Made by a program: the position numbers and the translations under genes. DNA of 64,000 nucleotides from Moheibacter sp035515075 (lineage in GTDB: Bacteria; Bacteroidota; Bacteroidia; Flavobacteriales; Weeksellaceae). Below, in pieces: positions 1 to 7,792 of this stretch. The notes under the pieces were generated by a model. That model searched no databases. It was not told the DNA's origin and saw only the letters and a program-made list of their open reading frames with translations. The stretch covers positions 1-64,000 of the forward strand of contig DATJBZ010000031.1 of the NCBI GenBank assembly GCA_035515075.1. Reading direction: 5' to 3'. How positions within the stretch are numbered: position 1 is the first letter of the stretch; every line of letters begins with the position of its first letter.

Positions 1-76
1 CTTCGACCGTTTTGCCTTGGTCGAACTCTTTTAAAATCTTTGCAATCTGTTGCGGTGAAAATTTACTCTTTCTCAT
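1..76 (-). CDS. IS3-family transposase OrfA, N-terminal fragment cut by window edge
   Basis: Reading leftwards from an ATG at 76, the first 25 residues are MRKSKFSPQQIAKILKEFDQ followed by GKTVE. This is the typical start of the small helix-turn-helix OrfA protein of IS3-family insertion sequences, which binds the element ends and is fused to the DDE integrase OrfB by -1 frameshifting. Only the beginning is present because the window ends here, so completeness of the element cannot be judged. The family call rests on resemblance of this short N-terminus to OrfA proteins. The outer end of the element probably lies within the next 40 bases (see the feature at 77-117). Confidence 0.7.
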   Translation of the reverse strand, partial: MRKSKFSPQQIAKILKEFDQGKTVE

Positions 77-117
77 AATTACTGCTTAAAGTTAATAAAA
101 AATTATACTTTTAAACA
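77..117 (-). mobile_element. Candidate terminal region of the IS3-type element
   Basis: The 41 bases between the putative OrfA start and position 117 form an AT-rich leader. Read on the minus strand it begins TGTTTAAAAGTATAATTTTT. IS3-family ends normally begin with TG and OrfA usually starts 40-80 bases inside, so position 117 is a plausible outer boundary. This would place the last codons and stop of the neighbouring small lipoprotein gene (103-330) inside the element. The other end is outside the window, so the terminal inverted repeat cannot be confirmed. Confidence 0.35.
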
Positions 118-330
118 GTTCGGTTTGAGGGGAAGCTTACAATCTTTCCTCAACTTCACTTTAAACTCTCCTATTTCCTTCAAAAGTTGTTCTTTTTTTT
201 GACATGATTCAAGCAATTCTATTTTTATTTTTTTTTGGCTTAAATCTGAATTGTCTTGTTGATTGGATCGATTACTCAAACAAGCCATCGACAACATTGA
301 CGACAACAAGATGTATAAGGTAGTTTTCAT
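103..330 (-). CDS. Small lipoprotein of unknown function, possibly 3'-truncated by an insertion sequence
   Basis: This 75-residue product starts MKTTLYILLSSMLSMACLSN, a short signal peptide ending in a lipobox-like LSMAC, so it is probably exported and lipidated. The rest is hydrophilic and lysine-rich, with a short helix-prone stretch (ELLESCQKKEQLLKEIGEF) and two further cysteines. I do not recognise the family. The ATG at 330 was chosen because it sits directly before the signal peptide; the open frame continues to 501 but crosses the terminator of the upstream gene. Its last residues (NCLKV) and stop fall within the sequence proposed as the end of the IS3-like element, so the original protein may have been longer. 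Confidence 0.55.
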   Translation of the reverse strand: MKTTLYILLSSMLSMACLSNRSNQQDNSDLSQKKIKIELLESCQKKEQLLKEIGEFKVKLRKDCKLPLKPNCLKV

Positions 331-376
331 TTTGATCTGCTTTTTATCAAAAATAACCAAGTTAAATTGAAACATC

Positions 377-404
377 AAAAAAAGGCAGTTTCTCAACTGC
401 CTTT
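377..404 (-). terminator. Rho-independent terminator of the LysM gene
   Basis: On the minus strand a stem AAAGGCAGT / ACTGCCTTT with a six-base loop is followed by a run of seven T. It lies just beyond the stop of the LysM-domain gene at 419. Confidence 0.8.
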
Positions 405-418
405 CTTGTCTTATTTTT

Positions 419-2359
419 TTAATGATTGGTTTCTTCGACTTCGTCAGGAGATTCATCGTGCGGAACAAACAAACGAATCGTTCGAACGGCTTTGTTGACA
501 AAGGCTTTTCCTACTTTTTCATATTTGAATTTTGTGGACAAACGCGTTTGTTCTTGCGACAAAGCATTCAGCACATCACCCCCTGCATTCATTCGATCGA
601 CCAAGTCATACACAATGTCAAATCCGACTTGTTGGTATTCGTTCGGCATCACACAATACACATCCATGAAGTTTTCCAAAGTAGCCCTTTCTTTTTCGCC
701 AAATACATTGACCAGACGAACCGTTCCATAAGTAAATCCTATGTTTTTCAACACCGCAATGTTCGCTTTGTTTTTGTCATTGTAGTTGTCATAAGCCGAA
801 ACATATTTTACACCATAAGCTTGTAGATTCTCCGCATCCATCGCTTTCAACTGATCGACATAGGCTTGTCCCAAAGCATTGTTATCCGACACCAAAACAG
901 TCACATTCGGATGCACATAGACTTTTTCCACTTGGGTTCCATCGCTCAATTTCTCCAATCCACTTTCCGTTTTCTGAACCAACTTTCTAACATCTTTGGT
1001 CAGTGAAATTTCCGCTTTGGGCAATTGCACTTTCAATTGATCCACCACAAATTGCGCCAATGCATCGTGGCGTTCATCGGTCAAAACCTGAATGGGTTGC
1101 CCTTTGTATTCAGCCACCATTTTCTCGATTACCGCCAAAGCAATGGCTTCGTCCGCTGGCGTTGCAATCAACACATTGTTGTATTCCACCAAATCTGCAG
1201 CATTGCTCAACGGTGCTACCAAAGGAATGCCTGAATTGCTCAATATACCCGCCAAGTGCTTGAAATTCGAAGCAAACAAAGGTCCGATAACGGCATCAAA
1301 TTTTGAAAAATTCTCTTGCGCCAATGCTTTTTCTATTTTATCTGTTTCATTGCCCGAGTCCATCACGGTCAAATTCACTTTTTTCCCTTTTCTCGCCAAA
1401 GAATCCAAAGCGACTTTCGCACCAATCAAAATGTCGGTTGAAATCTCTCTTTCCTTGGCCGTTTTGTTCAAATCCTCCAAATGGAATGGCAAAAGCAATC
1501 CTAAGTTGATTTCGTTGTCTTTCACTCTTCTGATTTGGTCGAAATTCACAATGCGAACATCATCTGACAAAATAATTTTCAATACCATGCCGGCTTGTAA
1601 ACCTTCACTCAACGCTGGGTTGTCTTGCAACAGTTGAGCAAAAGAGATTTTATACATTTTCAAAATCGAATAAATCGTTTCTCCTGATTTCACTTTGTGC
1701 AAAATGACGCCATCTTGTACCACGGCAGAAGTTTTTCCTTTTTTGGGAATGTGAACATAAGCATCCACATTCAAACCATTTTTTTGCACCTCAGGATTGG
1801 CAATGTAAAATTCATCTTGTCCAACGCCAAACTGCTGAGACAATGTATAAACCGTATCGCCCGCAACAACTTTGTACATGCCTTCTGGCGCAATTTCTTG
1901 TTCGTTTTTCTTTTTAGGAATTCGAATAATATCGCCTGCCTTCAAACCTTGTGACAACTGTGGATTCAAACTTACCAAAGCTTTTTCACTGATGTTGTAG
2001 GTTTTCGTCAAAGTATAAATCGTTTGTTTCGCAGGAATTTCTATGTAAAAATAATTCTCGTCCTCTTCTGGAATGAAAACTGCCGGCTTTTCGGTCGTAG
2101 TGACCACCGCTTTGATATTCCCATCACCATTGTTGTTTTTCAAAGGAATTCCCTCAGAAGGAATGGTCAAAACATCGCCAATTTGCAAGCCTCTTTCACT
2201 CAAAAACGCATTGGCTTTCTTCAAATCTTCTTGAGAAATACCATATTGCCTAGCGATGCCATAAACTGTTTCTTGTGCAGCAACTGTATGCGTTTTTTGT
2301 TGCGCCCAAACCACATTGGACAACATCAAAAACAGCAACAAACCGATGATTTTTCTCAT
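419..2359 (-). CDS. LysM-repeat protein with C-terminal periplasmic-binding-protein-like domain
   Basis: 646 residues with a cleavable signal peptide (about 1-19, ending VVWAQ). Four LysM modules follow at about 24-67, 104-148, 162-204 and 220-262; each has the pattern V..G.T.Y.L...Y.I....L...N and ends in a G..L.IP segment, which is typical of peptidoglycan binding. From about 285 to 630 the sequence resembles type-I periplasmic binding folds (INLGLLLPF, then FDAVIGPLF and GIPLVAPLSN), like the LpoA/YraM receptor family. It is therefore probably an envelope protein that binds peptidoglycan and may sense or regulate its synthesis; that role is inferred. It is separated from bshC by about 40 bases but has its own promoter-like sequence (2382-2410) and a terminator at 377-404. 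Confidence 0.85.
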   Translation of the reverse strand: MRKIIGLLLFLMLSNVVWAQQKTHTVAAQETVYGIARQYGISQEDLKKANAFLSERGLQIGDVLTIPSEGIPLKNNNGDGNIKAVVTTTEKPAVFIPEEDENYFYIEIPAKQTIYTLTKTYNISEKALVSLNPQLSQGLKAGDIIRIPKKKNEQEIAPEGMYKVVAGDTVYTLSQQFGVGQDEFYIANPEVQKNGLNVDAYVHIPKKGKTSAVVQDGVILHKVKSGETIYSILKMYKISFAQLLQDNPALSEGLQAGMVLKIILSDDVRIVNFDQIRRVKDNEINLGLLLPFHLEDLNKTAKEREISTDILIGAKVALDSLARKGKKVNLTVMDSGNETDKIEKALAQENFSKFDAVIGPLFASNFKHLAGILSNSGIPLVAPLSNAADLVEYNNVLIATPADEAIALAVIEKMVAEYKGQPIQVLTDERHDALAQFVVDQLKVQLPKAEISLTKDVRKLVQKTESGLEKLSDGTQVEKVYVHPNVTVLVSDNNALGQAYVDQLKAMDAENLQAYGVKYVSAYDNYNDKNKANIAVLKNIGFTYGTVRLVNVFGEKERATLENFMDVYCVMPNEYQQVGFDIVYDLVDRMNAGGDVLNALSQEQTRLSTKFKYEKVGKAFVNKAVRTIRLFVPHDESPDEVEETNH

Positions 2360-2381
2360 CCTTTTAAATTTTATTTAAAAA

Positions 2382-2410
2382 CAAAAATACAATTCTTTTC
2401 ACTTACCCAA
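2382..2410 (-). promoter_or_regulatory. Bacteroidota-type promoter of the LysM gene
   Basis: On the minus strand TTG (2410-2408), 18 nt, then TATTTTTG (2389-2382), about 22 nt before the ATG. It matches TTG-N(18-23)-TAnnTTTG and overlaps the last codons of bshC. Confidence 0.55.
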
Positions 2411-4007
2411 GACTTTTTATTGTAAATTGAAAGTCAATCGGCTGAATCACCGCATAACATTCCCTCAACCATTCCTCTCCAAATTCCAAATACAATTCAG
2501 AAAAATTCATGGTTCTTTCTTGCAAATTTCCTTGTGGATGAACAGCTTCATACACTTCAGCAAGTCTTGTTACACGATCGGATTGTTGTTTCATTTCTGC
2601 ATGAATCAGCCGCTTTTTCAACTTGTCCAATCCTTTCAATTGTTTCTTTTGTTGGGCATCCACCATTTTAGAAAAACTCATATCTGTCAGCTGCGCTTTG
2701 ACTTGAAGTTCATCAAACATTTGTTGAATTTGTTTTTCGTAACGTTGAAAATCGACTTCAAAACCTCTATTTTCAACTGTGTTTTTTCTGAGCAAAGCAT
2801 CTTTCGACAACAACAAATCGGAATAAGAAACACCCAACTTCTCTAATTTCTTTCGTTGTTTTTCGGTCAAAATCAACAATGAATTTCGAACGATCAATAC
2901 AGGAAATAACACTTTTTGAGATTCAAAAAAATCTTTCAACTGCAACCAATACGCCATTTCACCACTTCCGCCAATGTAAGCGATGTTGGGCAAAATGCAT
3001 TCTTGGTACAAAGGCCGCAAAATCACGTTGGGGCTGAATTTTTCTGGAAATTGTTTTAATTCTTCCAACAATTCTTCTTGGGTCCATTGACTATTCGAAT
3101 GCAACACATGAAATTTCCCATTCAATGCTACGATTCGCTCTCTGTTAGCGCCATTGCCCAAATAAAACAAATTGATTTCTCTGGGATGCACTTGCAAAGT
3201 ATAGCCTTTTTCCAATAAACTCTCATTGGTTTTTCCGACGATTTGATGAGCAGTATGTTGCAACAAATCTTCTTGAAAATACGGCAGCATCAATTGTTTC
3301 AACCGTCGGTCATCCGCATCCAAAAACAACAAGCCCCAATCGCCAAACAAAGCCTGCACCAATTTTTGGGTGGCTTCGGTCAAATTCTCAGCCGACAAAT
3401 AACTTTGATGCACCCAATCTTTCAATGTTTGACTGAATTGAGAAGAATTTAATTTTTCAAAAAACGGATGAAAAGCTTCTTCAATTCCCAACAAGTCCAG
3501 TCGTCCCACTGCACCGGCAGAAGGCCTGTCCCAACTTATTTTTTCGTTTTGAAAATAAAAATGATTGATTTCCTCAAAGTCATGGTCTTCAGTTGCCATC
3601 CAAAAAACGGGTACAAAGTTGTACTGAGGATGTTTTTCACTCATCCATGCACAACATTTGATCGTTTGAAGGATTTTGTAAAAAAAATACAACGGACCAG
3701 TGAACAAATTCAATTGATGGCCTGTGGTAATGCAAACCGTATTGGATTGTTTGAATTGGTCTAAATTGATTTTTTGCGCATCGGACAAAGAAAAACGATT
3801 CATTTGCTCTTCCAAAACTTCTGCAGTGACCGCTCTGTTTTGGTACGCATTCAACTTTTTTTCTGCTTGCGCCAACAAATGCTGCTCAGAAGGAAACGCT
3901 CCATAAAAAGAACGAACTTGTTCTTTTTGCGCCAAATAATCCTGTATGAGTTTCGAGAATTTGCCGTACTGTTCGGCGTCCAAAAAAAAGGTTTTTGCTA
4001 ACTCCAA
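2403..4007 (-). CDS. bshC: Bacillithiol biosynthesis cysteine-adding enzyme BshC
   Basis: 534 residues, the usual length of BshC, the putative ligase that adds cysteine to glucosaminyl-malate in the last step of bacillithiol synthesis. Family hallmarks visible are ITTGHQLNLFTGPLYFFYKI near residue 95, the ATEDHDFEEIN segment near 135, the ILRPLYQECILPNIAYIGG region near 325 and a helical coiled region in the last 140 residues. The open frame is closed by a stop four codons upstream of a TTG at 4007; no ATG precedes conserved sequence, so a TTG start is chosen. A promoter-like sequence lies at 4047-4080. The other bacillithiol genes (bshA, bshB) are not in the window. It implies a cytoplasmic low-molecular-weight thiol of the bacillithiol type. 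Confidence 0.9.
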   Translation of the reverse strand: MELAKTFFLDAEQYGKFSKLIQDYLAQKEQVRSFYGAFPSEQHLLAQAEKKLNAYQNRAVTAEVLEEQMNRFSLSDAQKINLDQFKQSNTVCITTGHQLNLFTGPLYFFYKILQTIKCCAWMSEKHPQYNFVPVFWMATEDHDFEEINHFYFQNEKISWDRPSAGAVGRLDLLGIEEAFHPFFEKLNSSQFSQTLKDWVHQSYLSAENLTEATQKLVQALFGDWGLLFLDADDRRLKQLMLPYFQEDLLQHTAHQIVGKTNESLLEKGYTLQVHPREINLFYLGNGANRERIVALNGKFHVLHSNSQWTQEELLEELKQFPEKFSPNVILRPLYQECILPNIAYIGGSGEMAYWLQLKDFFESQKVLFPVLIVRNSLLILTEKQRKKLEKLGVSYSDLLLSKDALLRKNTVENRGFEVDFQRYEKQIQQMFDELQVKAQLTDMSFSKMVDAQQKKQLKGLDKLKKRLIHAEMKQQSDRVTRLAEVYEAVHPQGNLQERTMNFSELYLEFGEEWLRECYAVIQPIDFQFTIKSLG

Positions 4008-4046
4008 TCCGTTTATTATTTAATTAAAAAAGACTCATCAATTTCA

Positions 4047-4080
4047 CAAATCTACAAAGTTGAATGCAATTTTAACCCAA
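4047..4080 (-). promoter_or_regulatory. Bacteroidota-type promoter of bshC
   Basis: On the minus strand TTG (4080-4078), 23 nt, then TAGATTTG (4054-4047), about 40 nt before the TTG start codon. Confidence 0.5.
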
Positions 4081-4097
4081 GATTTAAAATCTTCGCT

Positions 4098-5315
4098 TCA
4101 AATTTCTTCTTCGTTTTGTTTGTCGCCTAACATCCAAGGAATGACCAAATAAAATCCAATCGCCGTCAAAGCCATCAAGACGCCCGTCCCAAACCAAAGT
4201 GTCGTAAATCCTCTTTCTTGCGCAATATACGTTCCAACATAAGGCGTGATCACAAAAGACAAGGAAAATCCAATGCCCAACAAGCCCATGTATGCGCCTT
4301 TGTTGTTGGCCCCTGAACGAAGCGCAGTGATCGTGGACATAAAAGGCAAGGTCCAAATTTCACCCACAGACAAAATCGTAATCCCAAGAATTATTACAAA
4401 CAAAGAACTGCTCAACCCCAAAATGGCAAAAGAAATCCCACACAAAATCGTGCCCAAAAACAAGGTGAATTTCAATCGAAAGCGCTTATCCGCAATTTGC
4501 ACCAACAACATTTCCATCAAGACGATGATGAAACCACTGTAACCCAAAATAAATCCAATGCTGCGCGCTGATAATTTGGCTTCCGTTTTATAAAAAATGG
4601 TCAAGGTGTTCAATAATTGGAAAAAACAAACCGAAAACAACATGCACAAAAAGGCAAACAACAAATATTTGTAATCTCGATAAGGCGAAATCGACACTTC
4701 ATCGACTTCTTCTTCCACTTTCTCGTTTCTGTGGGTTCTATTTCTAAAAAACCAAATATACACCAAGGCAGCGACAAAAGCGCCCGCCGCATTGGAATAA
4801 AACAGGAAATCATACGAAATCATCGAGAGAATTCCGCCCATCGCTGGGCCAATCGAAAAACCCAAATTGACCGCCATACGGTTCAAAGAAAACGAACGCG
4901 TGATGTTTCCCTTTTTGGCATAACGTGCCACAGCAACCGAGTTGGCCGGCCGAAAGAATTCGCTCACCGTACTTTGCAACAAAATGATCATCGCCAAGCC
5001 CAATTCGGTTTTGAAAATTGGAATCAAACAAAATAGCGGAACGCTCAACAACAAACTCAAGGATTGCACTTTGAATTCCCCAATTTTATCGGTCACCCAA
5101 CCGCCCAACCAAGAGCCCAAAACGGAACCGATCCCAAAAAAACTTAAAATCAAACCAGCGGATTCCAACGAAAAACCCAAATGATCGGTCATGTACACGC
5201 CTAAAAACGGTAAAACCATCGAACCTGAACGGTTGATGAGCATCACGACTGCAAGCATCCAACTTTCGGAAGAAAGCCCTCTAAAGGAATCTGCGTAGAT
5301 TTTAAATAATTTCAT
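4098..5315 (-). CDS. MFS transporter
   Basis: 405 residues, almost wholly hydrophobic, with about 12 predicted membrane segments in two halves separated by a charged loop (NRTHRNEKVEEEVDEVSIS, about 195-213). The first cytoplasmic loop has the MFS motif-A-like GSWLGGWVTDKIGE. It resembles the drug/proton antiporter group (MdtH/YajR type), acting in the inner membrane; the substrate cannot be read from the sequence. The start at 5315 directly precedes a promoter-like sequence (5327-5359). It is separated from bshC by about 90 bases containing the bshC promoter, so it is probably transcribed alone. Confidence 0.85.
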   Translation of the reverse strand: MKLFKIYADSFRGLSSESWMLAVVMLINRSGSMVLPFLGVYMTDHLGFSLESAGLILSFFGIGSVLGSWLGGWVTDKIGEFKVQSLSLLLSVPLFCLIPIFKTELGLAMIILLQSTVSEFFRPANSVAVARYAKKGNITRSFSLNRMAVNLGFSIGPAMGGILSMISYDFLFYSNAAGAFVAALVYIWFFRNRTHRNEKVEEEVDEVSISPYRDYKYLLFAFLCMLFSVCFFQLLNTLTIFYKTEAKLSARSIGFILGYSGFIIVLMEMLLVQIADKRFRLKFTLFLGTILCGISFAILGLSSSLFVIILGITILSVGEIWTLPFMSTITALRSGANNKGAYMGLLGIGFSLSFVITPYVGTYIAQERGFTTLWFGTGVLMALTAIGFYLVIPWMLGDKQNEEEI

Positions 5316-5326
5316 TGAAACGGCTG

Positions 5327-5359
5327 CAAAGATAGTTTGAATTCAAAAAAAATGAACAA
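5327..5359 (-). promoter_or_regulatory. Bacteroidota-type promoter of the MFS gene
   Basis: On the minus strand TTG (5359-5357), 22 nt, then TATCTTTG (5334-5327), ending 11 nt before the ATG. It overlaps the terminator of the upstream M3 peptidase gene. Confidence 0.55.
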
Positions 5360-5386
5360 AAAAAGCAGCCCAATTCGGGCTGCTTT
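5357..5386 (-). terminator. Terminator of the M3 peptidase gene
   Basis: Stem AAAGCAGCCC / GGGCTGCTTT with loop GAATT, followed by a T run on the minus strand, just past the stop at 5413. Confidence 0.85.
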
Positions 5387-5412
5387 GCTACTTTATGATA
5401 ACTTTTAGAAAA

Positions 5413-7533
5413 TTAGTTCAATCCTTTGCTTTCCAAAATCGCATCTACTCCAGGCTCTTTTCCTCTGAAAGCTTTGTATGCTTCTTTGTATTCCAAGGTA
5501 TTTCCCCTAGACAAAATCATGTCACGGTAACGTTGTCCGTTTTCACGTTTCAAACCACCATTTTCGTCAAACCATTTCCCAGTATCCAACGCCAACATAT
5601 CCGTCCACAAATATGCATAATAACTTGCAGCGTACCCCCCTGCAAAAACGTGGTTGAAATACGATGCTCTGTAACGCGGTGGCACATTGGTCATCCATAA
5701 ATTTTGTTTGGACAAAGATTCTTTTTCAAAAGCATCCGCATTGAAATCTTCGCTGATCTCATTGATCGAGTGAAAGTTAAAATCCAAATTCGCTGCAGCC
5801 AAAACTTCTCCAAAAGCAAATCCTTGGTTGAAAGTCGAAGCATTTTTGATTTTGTCGATCAAAGCCTGCGGCATTACTTCACCTGTTTCATGGTGTTTGG
5901 CATAATTTTTCAATACTTCAGGATGCAAAGCCCAATGCTCATTGGCTTGTGAAGGCAATTCAACAAAGTCACGTGCTACTGAAGTCCCTGAAATCGACGC
6001 ATATTTTTGGTCTGCAAAGAAACCGTGCAAAGCATGTCCAAATTCGTGGAACAAAGTTTCTACTTCATCATAGGTCAAAAGCGCGGGTTCGCCTTCCGCT
6101 GGTTTGCTGTAATTGCACACATTATAAATCACTGGTTTTTTGTTGAACAAATGCGATTGGTCCACAAAATTACTCATCCACGCCCCTCCTCTTTTGCTTG
6201 GTCTTGCAAAGAAATCTCCGTAAAACAAGCCCAATTGAGAACCGTCTTCTTCAAACAATTCATACACCAAAACATCTGGATGGTAGGTTGGAATGTCCGT
6301 TCTTTCTTTGAACGTAATGCCAAATAATTTGGTCGCAGCAAAGAAAACGCCGTCTTCCAAAACCGTTTTCAAAGTAAAGTAAGGTTTGATCTGATTTTCA
6401 TCCAAATCGTATTTTTCCTTTCTTAATTTTTCCGCATAGTAGGTCCAATCCCAAGGCGCCAATTCAAAGTCACTTCCTTCCGCAGCAATCATTTTTTGCA
6501 ATTCAACTGCTTCACGATTGGCAGCAGCCACTGTTGGTTCCACCAATTTCGCAAAAAACTCATGCACCGTTTCTGGCGTTTTTACCATGGTATCTTGTAA
6601 ATTCCAAGCGGCATAATTGTCAAAGCCCAACAATTTGGCTTTTTGATTTCTTAAAGTCACGATTTCTTTGATCAAATCCATGGTTGAAAATTCACCCTGA
6701 TTGGTTCTGTTCCAACTCTTGTTGAACAAAGCTTCGCGCATGTCTCTGCTTTCCAAAGCTTGCGCCAATGGCTGTTGAGTTGTGTTTTGAATCGGAATGG
6801 ACCATTCGTCTTTTCCTTCTACTTTCAACGCATTGATATCCCCTTGGCTCAATCCTTTCAATTGTTCTACATCGGTAATCGTCAAAGCTGATGCATTGGT
6901 CGCATCCAACAAAATTTGTCCAAATTGATTGGTCAAAGTCGCCAATTTCGCATTGATTTCTTTCAATTTCGTTTTGTCCTCATTGGATAAATTCGCACCG
7001 GCTTTCACAAAACCTTGGTACGTAATTTCCAATAACTTTCCATCTTCCAAATCCAAGTTCAAAGTTTCTCTTTGGTCATACAAAGTTTTGATGCGTTGAA
7101 ACAATTTTTCATTCAAAGAAATGTTGTCGCTGTGTTCGCTGAATTTAGGAGACATTTCCTCTTTCAAAGCATTCAATTCATCATTGGTATCCGAAGAAGT
7201 CAACGCATAAAAAACGCTGGCCACTCTACTCAACAACTCATTGGCACGCTCCATTTCGACCAAAGTATTTTCAAAAGTCGGTGCTTCTGGATTGTTGGCA
7301 ATCGCTTCAATGGCGGCGGTTTCTACTTGTAAAGCGTATTCCAAAGCGGGTTTGAAATGCTCTTGTTTGATTTTCGAAAAATCAGGCGCAGAATAAGGCA
7401 AAGTGCTTTCCTGAACGAGTGGATTGTCTTTCATTTGTTCGGCTGTGTACGTTGTGGATGTGCTTTCTCCATTTTTACAGCTGATCACGCTGAACAAAAA
7501 CAAAGAAGCAATCGCTAAATGTTTTAATTTCAT
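5413..7533 (-). CDS. dcp: M3-family peptidyl-dipeptidase (Dcp-like) lipoprotein
   Basis: 706 residues from the ATG at 7533. The N-terminus MKLKHLAIASLFLFSVISCK is a lipoprotein signal with Cys19, so the enzyme is probably exported and lipid-anchored. The zinc site HEFGHALHGFF lies near residues 494-504, with the downstream glutamate region conserved. Length and order match oligopeptidase A / peptidyl-dipeptidase Dcp, which release dipeptides from peptide C-termini. The open frame extends 63 codons further upstream, but that part crosses a good promoter (7555-7584) and lacks a signal sequence, so it was excluded. The gene is divergent from isocitrate dehydrogenase across 259 bases. Dcp versus OpdA specificity is not decidable from motifs alone. 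Confidence 0.9.
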   Translation of the reverse strand: MKLKHLAIASLFLFSVISCKNGESTSTTYTAEQMKDNPLVQESTLPYSAPDFSKIKQEHFKPALEYALQVETAAIEAIANNPEAPTFENTLVEMERANELLSRVASVFYALTSSDTNDELNALKEEMSPKFSEHSDNISLNEKLFQRIKTLYDQRETLNLDLEDGKLLEITYQGFVKAGANLSNEDKTKLKEINAKLATLTNQFGQILLDATNASALTITDVEQLKGLSQGDINALKVEGKDEWSIPIQNTTQQPLAQALESRDMREALFNKSWNRTNQGEFSTMDLIKEIVTLRNQKAKLLGFDNYAAWNLQDTMVKTPETVHEFFAKLVEPTVAAANREAVELQKMIAAEGSDFELAPWDWTYYAEKLRKEKYDLDENQIKPYFTLKTVLEDGVFFAATKLFGITFKERTDIPTYHPDVLVYELFEEDGSQLGLFYGDFFARPSKRGGAWMSNFVDQSHLFNKKPVIYNVCNYSKPAEGEPALLTYDEVETLFHEFGHALHGFFADQKYASISGTSVARDFVELPSQANEHWALHPEVLKNYAKHHETGEVMPQALIDKIKNASTFNQGFAFGEVLAAANLDFNFHSINEISEDFNADAFEKESLSKQNLWMTNVPPRYRASYFNHVFAGGYAASYYAYLWTDMLALDTGKWFDENGGLKRENGQRYRDMILSRGNTLEYKEAYKAFRGKEPGVDAILESKGLN

Positions 7534-7554
7534 TATTTTTACTTTGATTTGAGC

Positions 7555-7584
7555 CAAAGTTAACGAAGTCGGTTTGAAATGCAA
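7555..7584 (-). promoter_or_regulatory. Bacteroidota-type promoter of the M3 peptidase gene
   Basis: On the minus strand TTG (7584-7582), 19 nt, TAACTTTG (7562-7555), 21 nt before the ATG at 7533. It is a full match to the Bacteroidota consensus and supports the chosen start. Confidence 0.65.
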
Positions 7585-7710
7585 AATAGAAACGACAATT
7601 AAGCATTTCGACAAAATCAAACCTTGTCCTGTATTCCTAAAGAAATGATAATAAAAGTCAGTTATCCTGAAACTCTGTGCAATAAAACAATGAAATCCCT
7701 CGAATTTTGT

Positions 7711-7718
7711 TAATTTTG
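7711..7718 (+). promoter_or_regulatory. Promoter -7 element upstream of isocitrate dehydrogenase
   Basis: TAATTTTG matches TAnnTTTG, but no TTG lies at the usual distance upstream. It would give a 5' leader of about 65 nt before the ATG at 7793. Confidence 0.4.
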
Positions 7719-7792
7719 CCATTCAAATTTGAGTGTCTCAACAAGAGTTGGGCATGTTTCAATCATTTGGTCAATTTTTCAAAAAAATCAAT

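Noticed and set aside
331..501. N-terminal extension of the small lipoprotein to 501
   Set aside because: It overlaps the terminator and the 3' end of the LysM gene; the signal peptide starts at 330.
4246..5184. Plus-strand open frames inside the MFS gene
   Set aside because: They are lysine/asparagine-rich antisense readings without start signals or conserved features.
7534..7722. N-terminal extension of the M3 peptidase frame
   Set aside because: It crosses a consensus promoter and would bury the lipoprotein signal peptide inside the protein.
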